From Planctomycetota bacterium (GTDB lineage: Bacteria; Planctomycetota; UBA1135; GCA-002748355): a DNA stretch of 64,000 nucleotides. The translations under genes were made by a program, and so were the position numbers. Of the stretch, positions 46,601 to 53,428 are shown in pieces (position 1 is the first letter of the stretch; every line of letters starts with the position of its first letter). The stretch is from the NCBI GenBank assembly GCA_020638795.1, contig JACKHW010000002.1:558001-622000 (forward strand), written 5' to 3'. Under the pieces are notes generated by a model. It was given only the letters and a program-made list of their open reading frames with translations. It had not been told where the DNA came from and ran no database searches.

Positions 46601-46812
46601 AAGCCGCGCACGTCTCGGTTGCCGGGCCTTGCCCGTGCATTCTCGGGAGATCCGGACTTGGCATCGACGATCTCGTTGATATCGGTGACGAGGCTGAGTG
46701 TCGACGACTGAGCGAAGACACAGCGTGCGCCGAGGCTGGTGGCGAGCAAGCTCGCGAGCAGGAAGGACGACGCGGCGCGACGTGCGCACAACGGCAGCAG
46801 AAAGCGTTTCAT
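43642..46812 (-). CDS. Large secreted ELWxSDGTxxGT-repeat protein
   Basis: The 1056-residue protein has a signal peptide (to FAQ, about residue 34) and then 17 recognisable repeats of about 48-53 residues, each with the core ELWxSDGTxAGTxLVxDIxPG followed by a FxADDGxxGR strand. One degenerate last copy (DELWWFE) follows. Such repeats form a beta-propeller-like or solenoid fold. The last roughly 120 residues (GTPCSMG to NGLLLTLDAR) match a C-terminal domain common in planctomycete secreted proteins. It is a surface or extracellular protein; ligand unknown. Confidence 0.85.
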   Translation of the reverse strand: MKRFLLPLCARRAASSFLLASLLATSLGARCVFAQSSTLSLVTDINEIVDAKSGSPENARARPGNRDVRGFLQVGPWFYFVARTPDEGAELWRSQGTARTAELVKDIRPGPLSSNIAELTVLGTTIFFRADDGTHGAELWKSDGTAVGTTMVTDILAGGLGAFPTWIETLGSQIYFSARDDIDDYELWQSDGTAIGTKRVRDIRAGKTGSYPTVLQADGSQTSLYFRADDGTTGFELWKTDGTAAGTTLVKDIATGSAGSYPDTLVPFGADLVFVAEGSSGIELWKTDGTTAGTVEVADIRPGTAGSLPNLAHAIVVQNKLWFSADDGTNGRELFCSDGTAAGTLLIADLVPGVLGGQPRNFFAYGSSLLFSARATDATSNALGEELWISDGTTAGTTLLRDIDVGVKSSSPADFVLFGSDVFFSALAIGPAGDGRELWKTDGTSAGTVRFVDVDPGTASSNPRDLTLTPSGFLFAATTQKWGRELWVCDGTVTGTTLLADLLPGGVTRSGSPTDMTRGFDRVWFTADDGVNGRELWSTDGSAAGTRLILDIAPFAASSEPHELTVDRTTLWFVADDGVHGRELWKSNGTAAGTNLVLDIDVGLPSADPGELVADHGRVWFVASDAVHGRELWVSDGTAVGTRLVLDIVSGAGSSTPSDLVLVEDRLYFVADDGTNGRELWTSDGTAAGTTMLVDLDPGSASSNPVGLVWLDDALWFSATIGGVSGAGRELWTSDGTAVGTFMVADIRSGTGDSSPSAFFSALGKVCFIANDGIHGRELWTTDGTAAGTALLLDIESGVESSEPSDFVAFKNRFVFTARTKLEGRELWQSDGTATGTSLVVDLEPGRASSNPTGLVPVGGRVLFSAFTTSPTDTGRELWESDGTAAGTAMVEDLETGSGSSSPHDVVLYCGSVCLAATREDVGDELWWFELPGASAIPFGTPCSMGYPTLDADAPPVLGTTMNLIGKGPSNGIGIVFLSAKTTSITPAFGCDGYLDTNSLAMLGVVLGGPFSYALPVQNDTALVGVRFPLQIWWIDLTTIFPIVTSNGLLLTLDAR

Positions 46813-46869
46813 CGGGGCAGGAGTTTGCCTGGCAGCGGGGTCAGTCGAGGCCGGAGACGAGGCGTGCTG

Positions 46870-46878
46870 AGAATACCA
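46870..46878 (-). promoter_or_regulatory. Extended -10 motif of the repeat-protein gene
   Basis: On the - strand TGGTATTCT is a good extended -10, about 58 nt before the ATG at 46812. Confidence 0.45.
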
Positions 46879-46963
46879 GGTTGGGCGCGTGTCGTGAGCG
46901 ATGTCGAGGGATGCCTGCGGAGGCCATGTCGCGACGCTGGAACCTCCCGACGCGAGTGCCATG

Positions 46964-47653
46964 ATGCGCCCCATGCGCTCGACCGTTCTCGTCACCCTCG
47001 CTCTCACGACCGCGGCATCCGGCGCCTTGATCTCCTGCGCGAGTCGGAGCTTCGCTCCGGGGGAAGGGCGTGGGCTCGTCACGGTCGAGACCGAGGTCCC
47101 TCGGGGAGTAACGGCGGTTCCAAAGCCCCGACTGCGAGTCGGGGATCGCTTCGTGTATCGGCGCGGGGGAGCGTTGAGGATAGAGCAGGCGATCGTCGAG
47201 AGCGACGAGAACGGGATCGTGCTCGAAGAAGCGTCCTCGCGACTGCGGACGCGCCTCGGATCCGATCTGCAACAGGTCGCTCAAGAGTCGGGCGAGGAGT
47301 GGTGGCTCGACAAAGAGATCGCGCCCGGAGATTGGCAGCTGACGTTTCCCTTGTGGCCGGGCAAGCGATGGGCTTGCGAGTTCTTACTCAAACGTCGCGG
47401 CGAGGACGCGCTGCCGGTCCTCGCGAAGTATCACTGCGATCGCGCAGAAGAAATCACGACGCCGGCAGGCACGTTTTCGTGCTTGCGCATCTGGCGGATC
47501 GCGCGACCGCTGGTCGAAGGCCGCAAGTTCCTCGATCAGGCAACATTGTTCTGGTATGCGCCTGCGGTCGGCAACTTCGTCCGACGCTTCGAGGATGGGA
47601 CCGTCACCGAGCTCGAGGAATTCGTGCGGCAGGGTGGAACCGATGCTCGGTAG
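46964..47653 (+). CDS. Putative lipoprotein
   Basis: This 229-residue protein has a signal with a lipobox-like LISCAS. The mature part is one beta-rich domain with a KYHCDRAEEITTPAGTFSCLRIWRI segment containing two cysteines and ending in a Tyr/Phe-rich strand, reminiscent of uncharacterised exported domains that bind hydrophobic ligands. No family is identified. ATG 46964 was chosen among three nearby ATGs (46961, 46964, 46973). It is divergent from the repeat protein. Confidence 0.65.
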   Translation: MRPMRSTVLVTLALTTAASGALISCASRSFAPGEGRGLVTVETEVPRGVTAVPKPRLRVGDRFVYRRGGALRIEQAIVESDENGIVLEEASSRLRTRLGSDLQQVAQESGEEWWLDKEIAPGDWQLTFPLWPGKRWACEFLLKRRGEDALPVLAKYHCDRAEEITTPAGTFSCLRIWRIARPLVEGRKFLDQATLFWYAPAVGNFVRRFEDGTVTELEEFVRQGGTDAR

Positions 47654-47674
47654 CGCGCAAGCGCGTACGTGAAC

Positions 47675-47717
47675 ACGGCCCGAGGCGCGCTTCACAAAGA
47701 TGCGCACATCGGGCCGT
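47675..47717. terminator. Candidate bidirectional hairpin between convergent genes
   Basis: ACGGCCCGA (47675-47683) pairs with TCGGGCCGT (47709-47717), with an inner GCGC/GCGC stem. It sits between the stops of the lipoprotein (47653, +) and the DUF3332-like gene (47754, -). There is no T-tract. Confidence 0.45.
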
Positions 47718-47753
47718 GGTTCGAATCGAGTGGCGCGCCAACGCGCCAACGAC

Positions 47754-48104
47754 TCACATCTTTTCGCCGCTGATCTCGAGGAACTTGCCGTCCGCGAGGA
47801 GGCTCTTCATCTGGCGCGACGAGGTGTCCTGGTAGTGGACGAAGCCCGTGCCACCCTTGCCGGCAAAGGCGTCCTTGAGCCAGAACGTGTACGCGTCGGT
47901 CACGAAGAAGTCGGCGATACCGGCGCCGAACTTGGCGATCGGGACGACCGGGATGATGTTGAGAGCCGCGTCTAGCCACGGGCTTTCGACGTACATCTTG
48001 CGGTCCCAGTCATCGACCGTGCGGCCGAGCTGGTGGGGGCCAACGATGCAGCTACCGAGGCCGGTGCTGACAGCAAGCAATGCAGCAAGAGCGATCTTCC
48101 GCAT
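47754..48104 (-). CDS. DUF3332-like small lipoprotein
   Basis: This 116-residue protein has a lipobox-like GLGSC (Cys19), then VGPHQLGRTVDDWDRKM and a hydrophobic ALNIIPVVPIAKFGAGIADFFV segment, followed by AYTFW. This closely follows the DUF3332 pattern of a Cys anchor, DWN motif, membrane segment and FW. Function unknown. AGAAGGAA is a good ribosome-binding site just upstream. A 196-nt region before it shows no recognisable RNA element. Confidence 0.65.
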   Translation of the reverse strand: MRKIALAALLAVSTGLGSCIVGPHQLGRTVDDWDRKMYVESPWLDAALNIIPVVPIAKFGAGIADFFVTDAYTFWLKDAFAGKGGTGFVHYQDTSSRQMKSLLADGKFLEISGEKM

Positions 48105-48300
48105 GGAACTGATTCCTTCTTGGAAACTATCGAAAGGGGAGTACGCCGGGGACCCTCCGCCCCCACTGCGTATGCCGAAGTCGCGACGCTAAGCCCCGCA
48201 GGGCAACGAACCAAGCAAAACCGACGTCGGAACCGTGAAATTCGCGTCCTCGCTGAGGAACACGGCCTTTCCGCTCGCGCCGTGCGCTGCACGGGTGCGG

Positions 48301-49074
48301 TCAGTCGTCGCCTTCGAGTCGGTTGCGCAGTTTGCTCAGGTCGATGCCGCTGCGCTCTTCGTCGTCACTCCCGAATTCGATCGCGTCGAGGTCGACTCCC
48401 TCGTCGCTGTCGTCCTCGTGGTAGCTGCCGAAGAGATCGATGTCGTCGTCTTCGTCGTCATCGTGCACGAATCGATTGCGCGCACCGCCACGCACCTTTT
48501 CGGCGGGGCGGCCATGCGGTGTACCCGCGCCGCCTGTTCCGCCGCTCTTGCGCGACCGGTCCTCGTTCGCCGTCGTGCGACGTTTCGATTCTCGGCGACG
48601 GTCCTCGACCACGGGCTCACTCGGACCGGACCGCCGGATCGGACGATCACCACCACCGCCGTCGCGCGGGCCGCGGTCCGGACGATCGCCACGATCGGGG
48701 CGATCCCCGAAACCACCGCGCGGGCGGTCGCCTCGCGGGGCGGGGCCGCCTTCGCGTGGACGCGGCGGCCGGCGCTCGCCACCGCGCTCGCCTCCGCGAT
48801 CGCCTCCGCCACCAGGGCCTCCGGGGCCTCGCGGCTCGGCTTCGCGAAGTCGCAAGGAGCGGCCCTTCAGGTCCTGGCCGTCGAGGGCCTCGATGGCTCG
48901 CTTCCCGTTTTCGTCGCCATCGATTTCGACGAAGCCGAAGCCGCGAGACTTGCCCGTATCGCGGTCGAGGATGACGCGGGCGAAGACGACTTGCCCGAAC
49001 TTTGAAAATGCTTCTCGCAGGTCCTCATCGGTGACCTGAAAGGCGAGATTGCCGGCGAAGATCCGGAATGACAT
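48301..49074 (-). CDS. RRM-type RNA-binding protein with RGG-like and acidic tail
   Basis: The 257-residue protein starts with one complete RRM (residues 1-80): RNP2 IFAGNL and RNP1 KSRGFGFVEI. A Gly/Arg/Pro-rich disordered stretch follows (about 85-200), then a strongly acidic tail (DDDEDDD, DDSDEG). Short single-RRM proteins in bacteria bind RNA, often during cold stress; this one is about twice as long because of the tail. ATG 49074 is at the start of the RRM. An extended -10 lies 89-97 nt upstream, leaving an untranslated leader of about 80 nt. Confidence 0.88.
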   Translation of the reverse strand: MSFRIFAGNLAFQVTDEDLREAFSKFGQVVFARVILDRDTGKSRGFGFVEIDGDENGKRAIEALDGQDLKGRSLRLREAEPRGPGGPGGGGDRGGERGGERRPPRPREGGPAPRGDRPRGGFGDRPDRGDRPDRGPRDGGGGDRPIRRSGPSEPVVEDRRRESKRRTTANEDRSRKSGGTGGAGTPHGRPAEKVRGGARNRFVHDDDEDDDIDLFGSYHEDDSDEGVDLDAIEFGSDDEERSGIDLSKLRNRLEGDD

Positions 49075-49162
49075 GGTCAGTGGCTTGCGAAGACGTCGTG
49101 GCCTCGTGTGGACGACGCCGGGGCGGACGAAGTGGCGTAGCAGTTGCTCACGAAAGTCCCGC

Positions 49163-49171
49163 AGCATAACA
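49163..49171 (-). promoter_or_regulatory. Extended -10 motif of the RRM gene
   Basis: On the - strand TGTTATGCT. The implied leader of about 80 nt would allow RNA-based or autoregulatory control. Confidence 0.4.
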
Positions 49172-49269
49172 GCCGAGGTCGCCCTCGGCGCAAGGGGGTG
49201 GCAGGACTCCTCGTTGCGTGCGCTGACGAAAGCACACTGCTTTGCCGTGCCTCGTGCGCGACCTGTCCT

Positions 49270-49275
49270 TATAGT
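49270..49275 (+). promoter_or_regulatory. Candidate -10 of the alanine symporter operon
   Basis: TATAGT in the context CCTTATAGTTCG stands out in GC-rich DNA, 53 nt before the ATG at 49329. Confidence 0.4.
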
Positions 49276-49328
49276 TCGCCCGCGTATTCGGCTGGCATCG
49301 GGACGGGTCGACCCTCGGGGACCTGTCG

Positions 49329-50828
49329 ATGAACCCGGCCCGGTCCCCCTGGAACGAGCGAGCGCGCGTGGGAGAGTTCATAGCGAACGCGGCGGATGTC
49401 GCGTGGGGTCTACCCTTCATTCTCATGCTCGGCGGCGTCGGGCTGTGGTTCACGATTCGCCTGGGCTTGCCGCAAGTGCGCAACTTCGGGCACGCGCTGG
49501 CGATCGGGCGTGGCAAGTACGACGAAGCGGACGATCCCGGTGACGTGACGCACTTCCAAGCGTTGTGCGCCGCGCTGTCCGCGACGGTCGGCGTCGGCAA
49601 CATCGGCGGCGTCGCGACCGCGATCTGGTACGGCGGCCCGGGTGCCGCGATCTGGATGGCGATCTTCGGCGTGTTCGGGATGATGACGAAGTTCGCGTCG
49701 TGCACGCTTTCGCTTCGCTATCGCGTGATCGATCCTGCCGGTCGCATCCTCGGCGGTCCGATGGAATCGCTCTCGCGGGGGCTCGGCAAGAACTTCCGTT
49801 GGCTCGCGGTCATGTTCGCGATCTGCGCCGTGATCTCGTCGTTCGGCGGCGGGAACATGGTGCAGGCCAATCAGATGGCTGGCGCGTTCGTCGACGAGTT
49901 CGGTCCGAGACTCAAGGAAATGGCGCCCGGCCTCATGGAGCCGATCCATCTCTTCGGTGCGGGCACGGACGAGCAAAGCACGACCGGGGTGCAGATCATC
50001 CTCGGGCTCACGCTCGCGCTGCTCGTCGGTCTCGTGATCATCGGCGGTATCCAACGCGTCGGAAAGGTCGCGGGCATCCTCGTGCCGGTGATGGCTGCGC
50101 TCTACATCGGTGGCGCGTTGACCGTCATCGTCATCCACTTGGACGAAGTCCCTCGCATGCTGAGTGACATGTTCTCGATGGCTTTCGGCGGTTCGATCGA
50201 GAAGAAGGTCGCGGGCGGTGCCGTCGGCATGACCTTCGTGCAGGCGTTGACGTGGGGCGCCAAGCGTGCGGTCTTCTCCAACGAGGCGGGCCTCGGTTCT
50301 GCGCCGATCGCGCATGCTGCTGCGAAGACGAAGGAGCCGGTTCGCGAAGGCCTCGTCGCCATGCTGGAGCCGTTCATCGATACGGTCGTCATCTGCATGA
50401 TGACCGCGCTCGTCATCTCCCTGACCGGTGTGTGGGAGTCGTGGGAGGATGGGTCCAACGGTGCGGCACTGACGAAGGCTGCGTTCGATGCAGGGATGCC
50501 CGACAACTTCAAATGGGTCGGTCGATACACCGTCGCGATCGGGCTCATCCTGTTCGCGATCTCGACCGCGATCTCCTGGTCGTACTACGGCGACCGGTGC
50601 ATCACCTTCCTGATCGGCCCCAAGGCCGTCTTGCCGTACCGAGTCTGCTACGTCTTCGCGCTCTTCCTCGGCGCGAACTTGTCCGGAGGCGTCGTGTGGC
50701 AGTTCGCCGACATCGCGAACGCTGCCATGGCCTTCTGGCACATCGTCGGACTCATCGGTCTGAGTGGAGTCGTCGTGACGCTCTACAAGGATTACTTCTC
50801 TCGGGACCACCAACCCACGGAGCTCTGA
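49329..50828 (+). CDS. Sodium:alanine symporter, AGCS family
   Basis: The 499-residue protein has about ten membrane helices and the AGCS signatures: SATVGVGNIGGVATAIWYGGPGA and the central AKRAVFSNEAGLGSAPIAHAAA region, followed by PVREGLVAMLEPFIDT. It imports alanine or glycine with Na+. It is slightly longer than usual (about 450-480) because of a loop around residues 190-220. The stop overlaps the next start by 1 nt (TGATG). Confidence 0.93.
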   Translation: MNPARSPWNERARVGEFIANAADVAWGLPFILMLGGVGLWFTIRLGLPQVRNFGHALAIGRGKYDEADDPGDVTHFQALCAALSATVGVGNIGGVATAIWYGGPGAAIWMAIFGVFGMMTKFASCTLSLRYRVIDPAGRILGGPMESLSRGLGKNFRWLAVMFAICAVISSFGGGNMVQANQMAGAFVDEFGPRLKEMAPGLMEPIHLFGAGTDEQSTTGVQIILGLTLALLVGLVIIGGIQRVGKVAGILVPVMAALYIGGALTVIVIHLDEVPRMLSDMFSMAFGGSIEKKVAGGAVGMTFVQALTWGAKRAVFSNEAGLGSAPIAHAAAKTKEPVREGLVAMLEPFIDTVVICMMTALVISLTGVWESWEDGSNGAALTKAAFDAGMPDNFKWVGRYTVAIGLILFAISTAISWSYYGDRCITFLIGPKAVLPYRVCYVFALFLGANLSGGVVWQFADIANAAMAFWHIVGLIGLSGVVVTLYKDYFSRDHQPTEL

Positions 50829-51388
50829 TGTCTCTGGCAACGATCTTCAGTCTCGCGGTGCCGACCTTGGCGCTCCTGGGAATCCTCGCCGTCAACCCTG
50901 CCGAGGACACGTTCTTGAGCGGTGGGTACTACGCGTGGTTCCTCGTCGGTTCGGCGCTCGTCGTGACCTCGGCGATCCTCCTATTGCGCCGCAGTCCTCG
51001 AACGTGGAAGAACGGCTCGATCCTCCTCTGGCTCTCGGCTGCATGCTTCATGGGCGCGTATTGGAACGTTCACGTCGATGGTGGGCGCGTCGATGCGCTC
51101 CGCCGCGCTGCGACGAAGCTCGTCAAGAATGCCGGCGACACGGGTGCTGCCGAGACGTGGAAAACTCGCGGCGGTGAGCCGCGCACGGCGGATGCGAGTG
51201 CCGTCACTCGGCTCGAGGAAGACCTCTCGGCTGTGACCGCGATCGAGTACCTCCTGTCCGTGACGTTCGTCGCGACCTTCTACATGATCGGTGTCTACGC
51301 CGCGCCGAAACGACAGCGCGAATACCACGTGCTGCGCGAAGAGGTCGAGGATCCGCTCGCCTTCAAAGAGATCTATGGCATCTCCTAG
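50828..51388 (+). CDS. Three-helix membrane protein coupled to the alanine symporter
   Basis: This 186-residue protein has hydrophobic segments at about residues 5-22, 35-53 and 62-76, then a charged domain of about 60 residues, then another hydrophobic segment (AIEYLLSVTFVATFYMIGVYA, written here in two parts) and a short C-terminal tail. I recognise no family. The one-base overlap with the symporter stop and the 14-nt overlap with the following lipoprotein gene point to a three-gene functional unit. It could be an accessory or regulatory subunit. Confidence 0.7.
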   Translation: MSLATIFSLAVPTLALLGILAVNPAEDTFLSGGYYAWFLVGSALVVTSAILLLRRSPRTWKNGSILLWLSAACFMGAYWNVHVDGGRVDALRRAATKLVKNAGDTGAAETWKTRGGEPRTADASAVTRLEEDLSAVTAIEYLLSVTFVATFYMIGVYAAPKRQREYHVLREEVEDPLAFKEIYGIS

Positions 51389-51728
51389 GAAGCACCGTCC
51401 GTTGCTTCGCCGAGCAGCGGTGCTGTCCGTCGTGGCCTTGGCCGGCTTGCACGGCGCATGCTCGAGTGCCGTCGCGCCGCGTGGCGGCGTGCGGATCACG
51501 ATCCTCGACGGTGGATCCTTGCGGGTCGACGGGCAGACGATGGGCTTCGAGGAATTCGATCGCTATGCGCGTGCGAAGGTCCAAGACGCGAAGGACAAGG
51601 GAGTCGTGAAACCCGTCGCGTACGTCGACGCGTACAGTACGGTGCCCGGACACGTGACGAGTCGAGTCATCGACGTGCTCGCGAACGCAGGTGTGCGCTC
51701 GGTCGAGCTCCTGCCGATCATCGACTGA
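51375..51728 (+). CDS. Small lipoprotein with ExbD/TolR-like periplasmic domain
   Basis: This 117-residue protein has a basic N terminus, a hydrophobic stretch and a weak lipobox (LHGAC, Cys near residue 29). The mature domain, VRITILDGGSLRVDGQTMGFEEF...VAYVDAYSTVPGHVTSRVIDVL...VRSVELL, follows the strand-helix order of ExbD/TolR periplasmic domains ('v.v..dG...vdg....l...l....v.i..d....y..v..vld......v.l'). Unlike ExbD it has a lipoprotein anchor instead of the proton-channel helix with its Asp. This is a weak pattern match. Confidence 0.5.
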   Translation: MASPRKHRPLLRRAAVLSVVALAGLHGACSSAVAPRGGVRITILDGGSLRVDGQTMGFEEFDRYARAKVQDAKDKGVVKPVAYVDAYSTVPGHVTSRVIDVLANAGVRSVELLPIID

Positions 51729-51755
51729 CGCGAACGGTCGCCATCGAGGGTTGCG

Positions 51756-52496
51756 TTGGACCTCGTCGTCTTCGACATCGACGGAACGCTGCAGGACACG
51801 GGAGCGTGGTGGCCCGCTCTCTGCAACGATGCGCGACGCGAGTTCGCCTCGCAGCGCGGTGTCCAGGTCGAGCCGATGTCCGGCGATGCGTGCAACGCGT
51901 TGATCGGTCGTGGCGAAGATCTCTGGGATGACCTCTTGCCGGGCGAGCTTCGAGGGGAGACGAAGCGCTTCGCGGACTTCGTCATCGAGCGTGAGGTGCA
52001 TCTGCTGCGGTCGGGACGCGTCGCGCTCTTCGACGGTACGCTCGCGACGCTCGACGCATTGCGCGACGGCGGCTTCGATATCGCGCTCGCGAGCAACTGC
52101 GGACGGCGTTACCTCGAAGCGTTCCTCCACGGTCCATTCGCATCAGTACGCGATCGTCTGCGGACCGCGGCTTGCCTCGATGGCTACTGGCATCCTCGCA
52201 CTCGCGACGCCGAGTTCTTCGTCGAGAGATCGAGCGACAAGATCCTTGCCGTAGCGCGGTTGTTGGCCCGGCTCGGGCCCGCCTTCGCCGTTCTCGTCGG
52301 TGACCGGAGGAGCGATGCGGCTGCCGCTCTGGGCAATCGAATCCCGTTCGTTCTCCGCACGGGATGGCATGCCCCGGGTGAACTCGGCGAGGCGGCGTCC
52401 TTCGACGCGAGCGCCGAGTTGCCGCCACTCGTGGCAGCGATTCGAGCAAAATGGCAAAACACCAGCGAATCGGAATCTTCGGGAAACAGCGCGTAG
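51756..52496 (+). CDS. HAD-superfamily phosphatase
   Basis: The 246-residue protein has HAD motif I DIDGTLQD (nucleophile Asp7), motif II in ALASNCG, the motif III lysine in SSDKIL, and motif IV VGDRRSDAAAA, with a helical cap between I and II. It resembles phosphoglycolate phosphatase-like or beta-phosphoglucomutase-like hydrolases. The start is TTG 51756, with GAGGG 5 nt upstream. The TAG stop is the first three bases of a long palindrome. Confidence 0.82.
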   Translation: MDLVVFDIDGTLQDTGAWWPALCNDARREFASQRGVQVEPMSGDACNALIGRGEDLWDDLLPGELRGETKRFADFVIEREVHLLRSGRVALFDGTLATLDALRDGGFDIALASNCGRRYLEAFLHGPFASVRDRLRTAACLDGYWHPRTRDAEFFVERSSDKILAVARLLARLGPAFAVLVGDRRSDAAAALGNRIPFVLRTGWHAPGELGEAASFDASAELPPLVAAIRAKWQNTSESESSGNSA

Positions 52497-52546
52497 CAGC
52501 GTGTTGAACAACGCGGCACGTGTCCGAGTTGTTCAACGCGCTGCTA
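52494..52546. repeat. Long palindrome, REP-like, overlapping a stop codon and a promoter motif
   Basis: 19-nt arms TAGCAGCGTGTTGAACAAC (52494-52512) and GTTGTTCAACGCGCTGCTA (52528-52546) are complementary except for one T-G wobble, with a 15-nt loop. The left arm begins at the HAD gene stop codon and the right arm runs into an extended -10 (52542-52550). It could be a REP-type element or a hairpin terminator. Confidence 0.6.
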
Positions 52547-52550
52547 AACT
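52542..52550 (+). promoter_or_regulatory. Extended -10 promoter motif of the 52585 gene
   Basis: TGCTAAACT in the context GCGCTGCTAAACT overlaps the last 5 nt of the palindrome's right arm, about 34 nt before the ATG at 52585. Confidence 0.45.
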
Positions 52551-52584
52551 CGCGGCTCGTGACCCCCGCGTCCTGCGACCCCGG

Positions 52585-53028
52585 ATGGAACTCGCCATGA
52601 ATGCCATTGCCAGCGTCTCGCTCCCGCAATCATCGGTCTTCGAGTACCACGGGGATCCGACGTGGTTGACGATCCTGCTCCTCGGTGGCGCGGTCGTGCT
52701 CGTGTTCTTGGTCTTGCAGTTCCTCAACCACACGCGACGCCTCACCGAGGCACGCCTCAAGACCGCAGAATCCCTCGCGAAGCAGGGTCTGCTCTCGGAC
52801 TCGCAACTGCGCAAGCTCCTCGAGCCACCGCGGCTCGGGCGGCGATCTATCTACTTCGTCGCCTGGGTTCTGATGCTCGCTGGCCTCTACTTCTTCATGA
52901 TGTCGTTCATGTCGATCTCGTACGGGCACACGTACTTCCTGCGCGGTATCGTCTTGACGTTCATCTCGACCGGGATCTTCGCGACTCCGTTCTTGTTCCG
53001 AGAACTCGAGAAGCAGGGGTGGATCTGA
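52585..53028 (+). CDS. Small integral membrane protein of unknown function
   Basis: This 147-residue protein has three hydrophobic segments: about residues 26-46, 92-112 and 120-138. A charged helix of about 45 residues (TEARLKTAESLAKQGLLSD) follows the first segment and looks coiled-coil. It resembles uncharacterised membrane proteins of the DUF6249 type only loosely. ATG 52585 is preferred; ATG 52597 is possible. It overlaps the next gene by 10 nt. Confidence 0.6.
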   Translation: MELAMNAIASVSLPQSSVFEYHGDPTWLTILLLGGAVVLVFLVLQFLNHTRRLTEARLKTAESLAKQGLLSDSQLRKLLEPPRLGRRSIYFVAWVLMLAGLYFFMMSFMSISYGHTYFLRGIVLTFISTGIFATPFLFRELEKQGWI

Positions 53029-53369
53029 GCGCAACGCCGCCGAGACCTGCCGCAGCGCTCGCGGCGCGAGCCCGGGATCTCCTCGGGACGTGGTATGCGC
53101 TCGACCTGTGGCCCGTCTCGATCGTGTGGCGTGAAGGCCTCGACGGACCGGCCGGGATCGCGTGGCTCGAAGAGCGCACGATCGAACTCGATTCGCGCCT
53201 GCTCGCGCGGCATCCGCGGCGCATCGACGAAGTGCTCGCGCACGAACTCGCGCATCTCGTGATCCATGCGCGCATCGGCCCGGATGCCGCGCAGCATGGC
53301 CCGGAGTGGCGTGCGCTGCTCGAGATCGCGGGCGTGCGCGCCACGCGCTTCCACGCCATGGACGCTTGA
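53019..53369 (+). CDS. SprT-like zinc metallopeptidase
   Basis: This 116-residue protein has the SprT/Spartan zinc motif HELAH (75-79) and the third ligand in QHGPEWR (His93), the spacing and 'HGpeW' being typical. Bacterial SprT-like proteins are thought to act on DNA-bound or other protein substrates; the true target is unknown. It lacks the C-terminal zinc ribbon found in some members. GTG 53019 was taken as start because it lies inside the upstream gene's end (10-nt overlap). Confidence 0.75.
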   Translation: MDLSATPPRPAAALAARARDLLGTWYALDLWPVSIVWREGLDGPAGIAWLEERTIELDSRLLARHPRRIDEVLAHELAHLVIHARIGPDAAQHGPEWRALLEIAGVRATRFHAMDA

Positions 53370-53428
53370 ACGCGCATCGCCTGGCGCCTTGCTCCGAATG
53401 AGCGGGCGCGATGCAATGGGGAGCGCCG

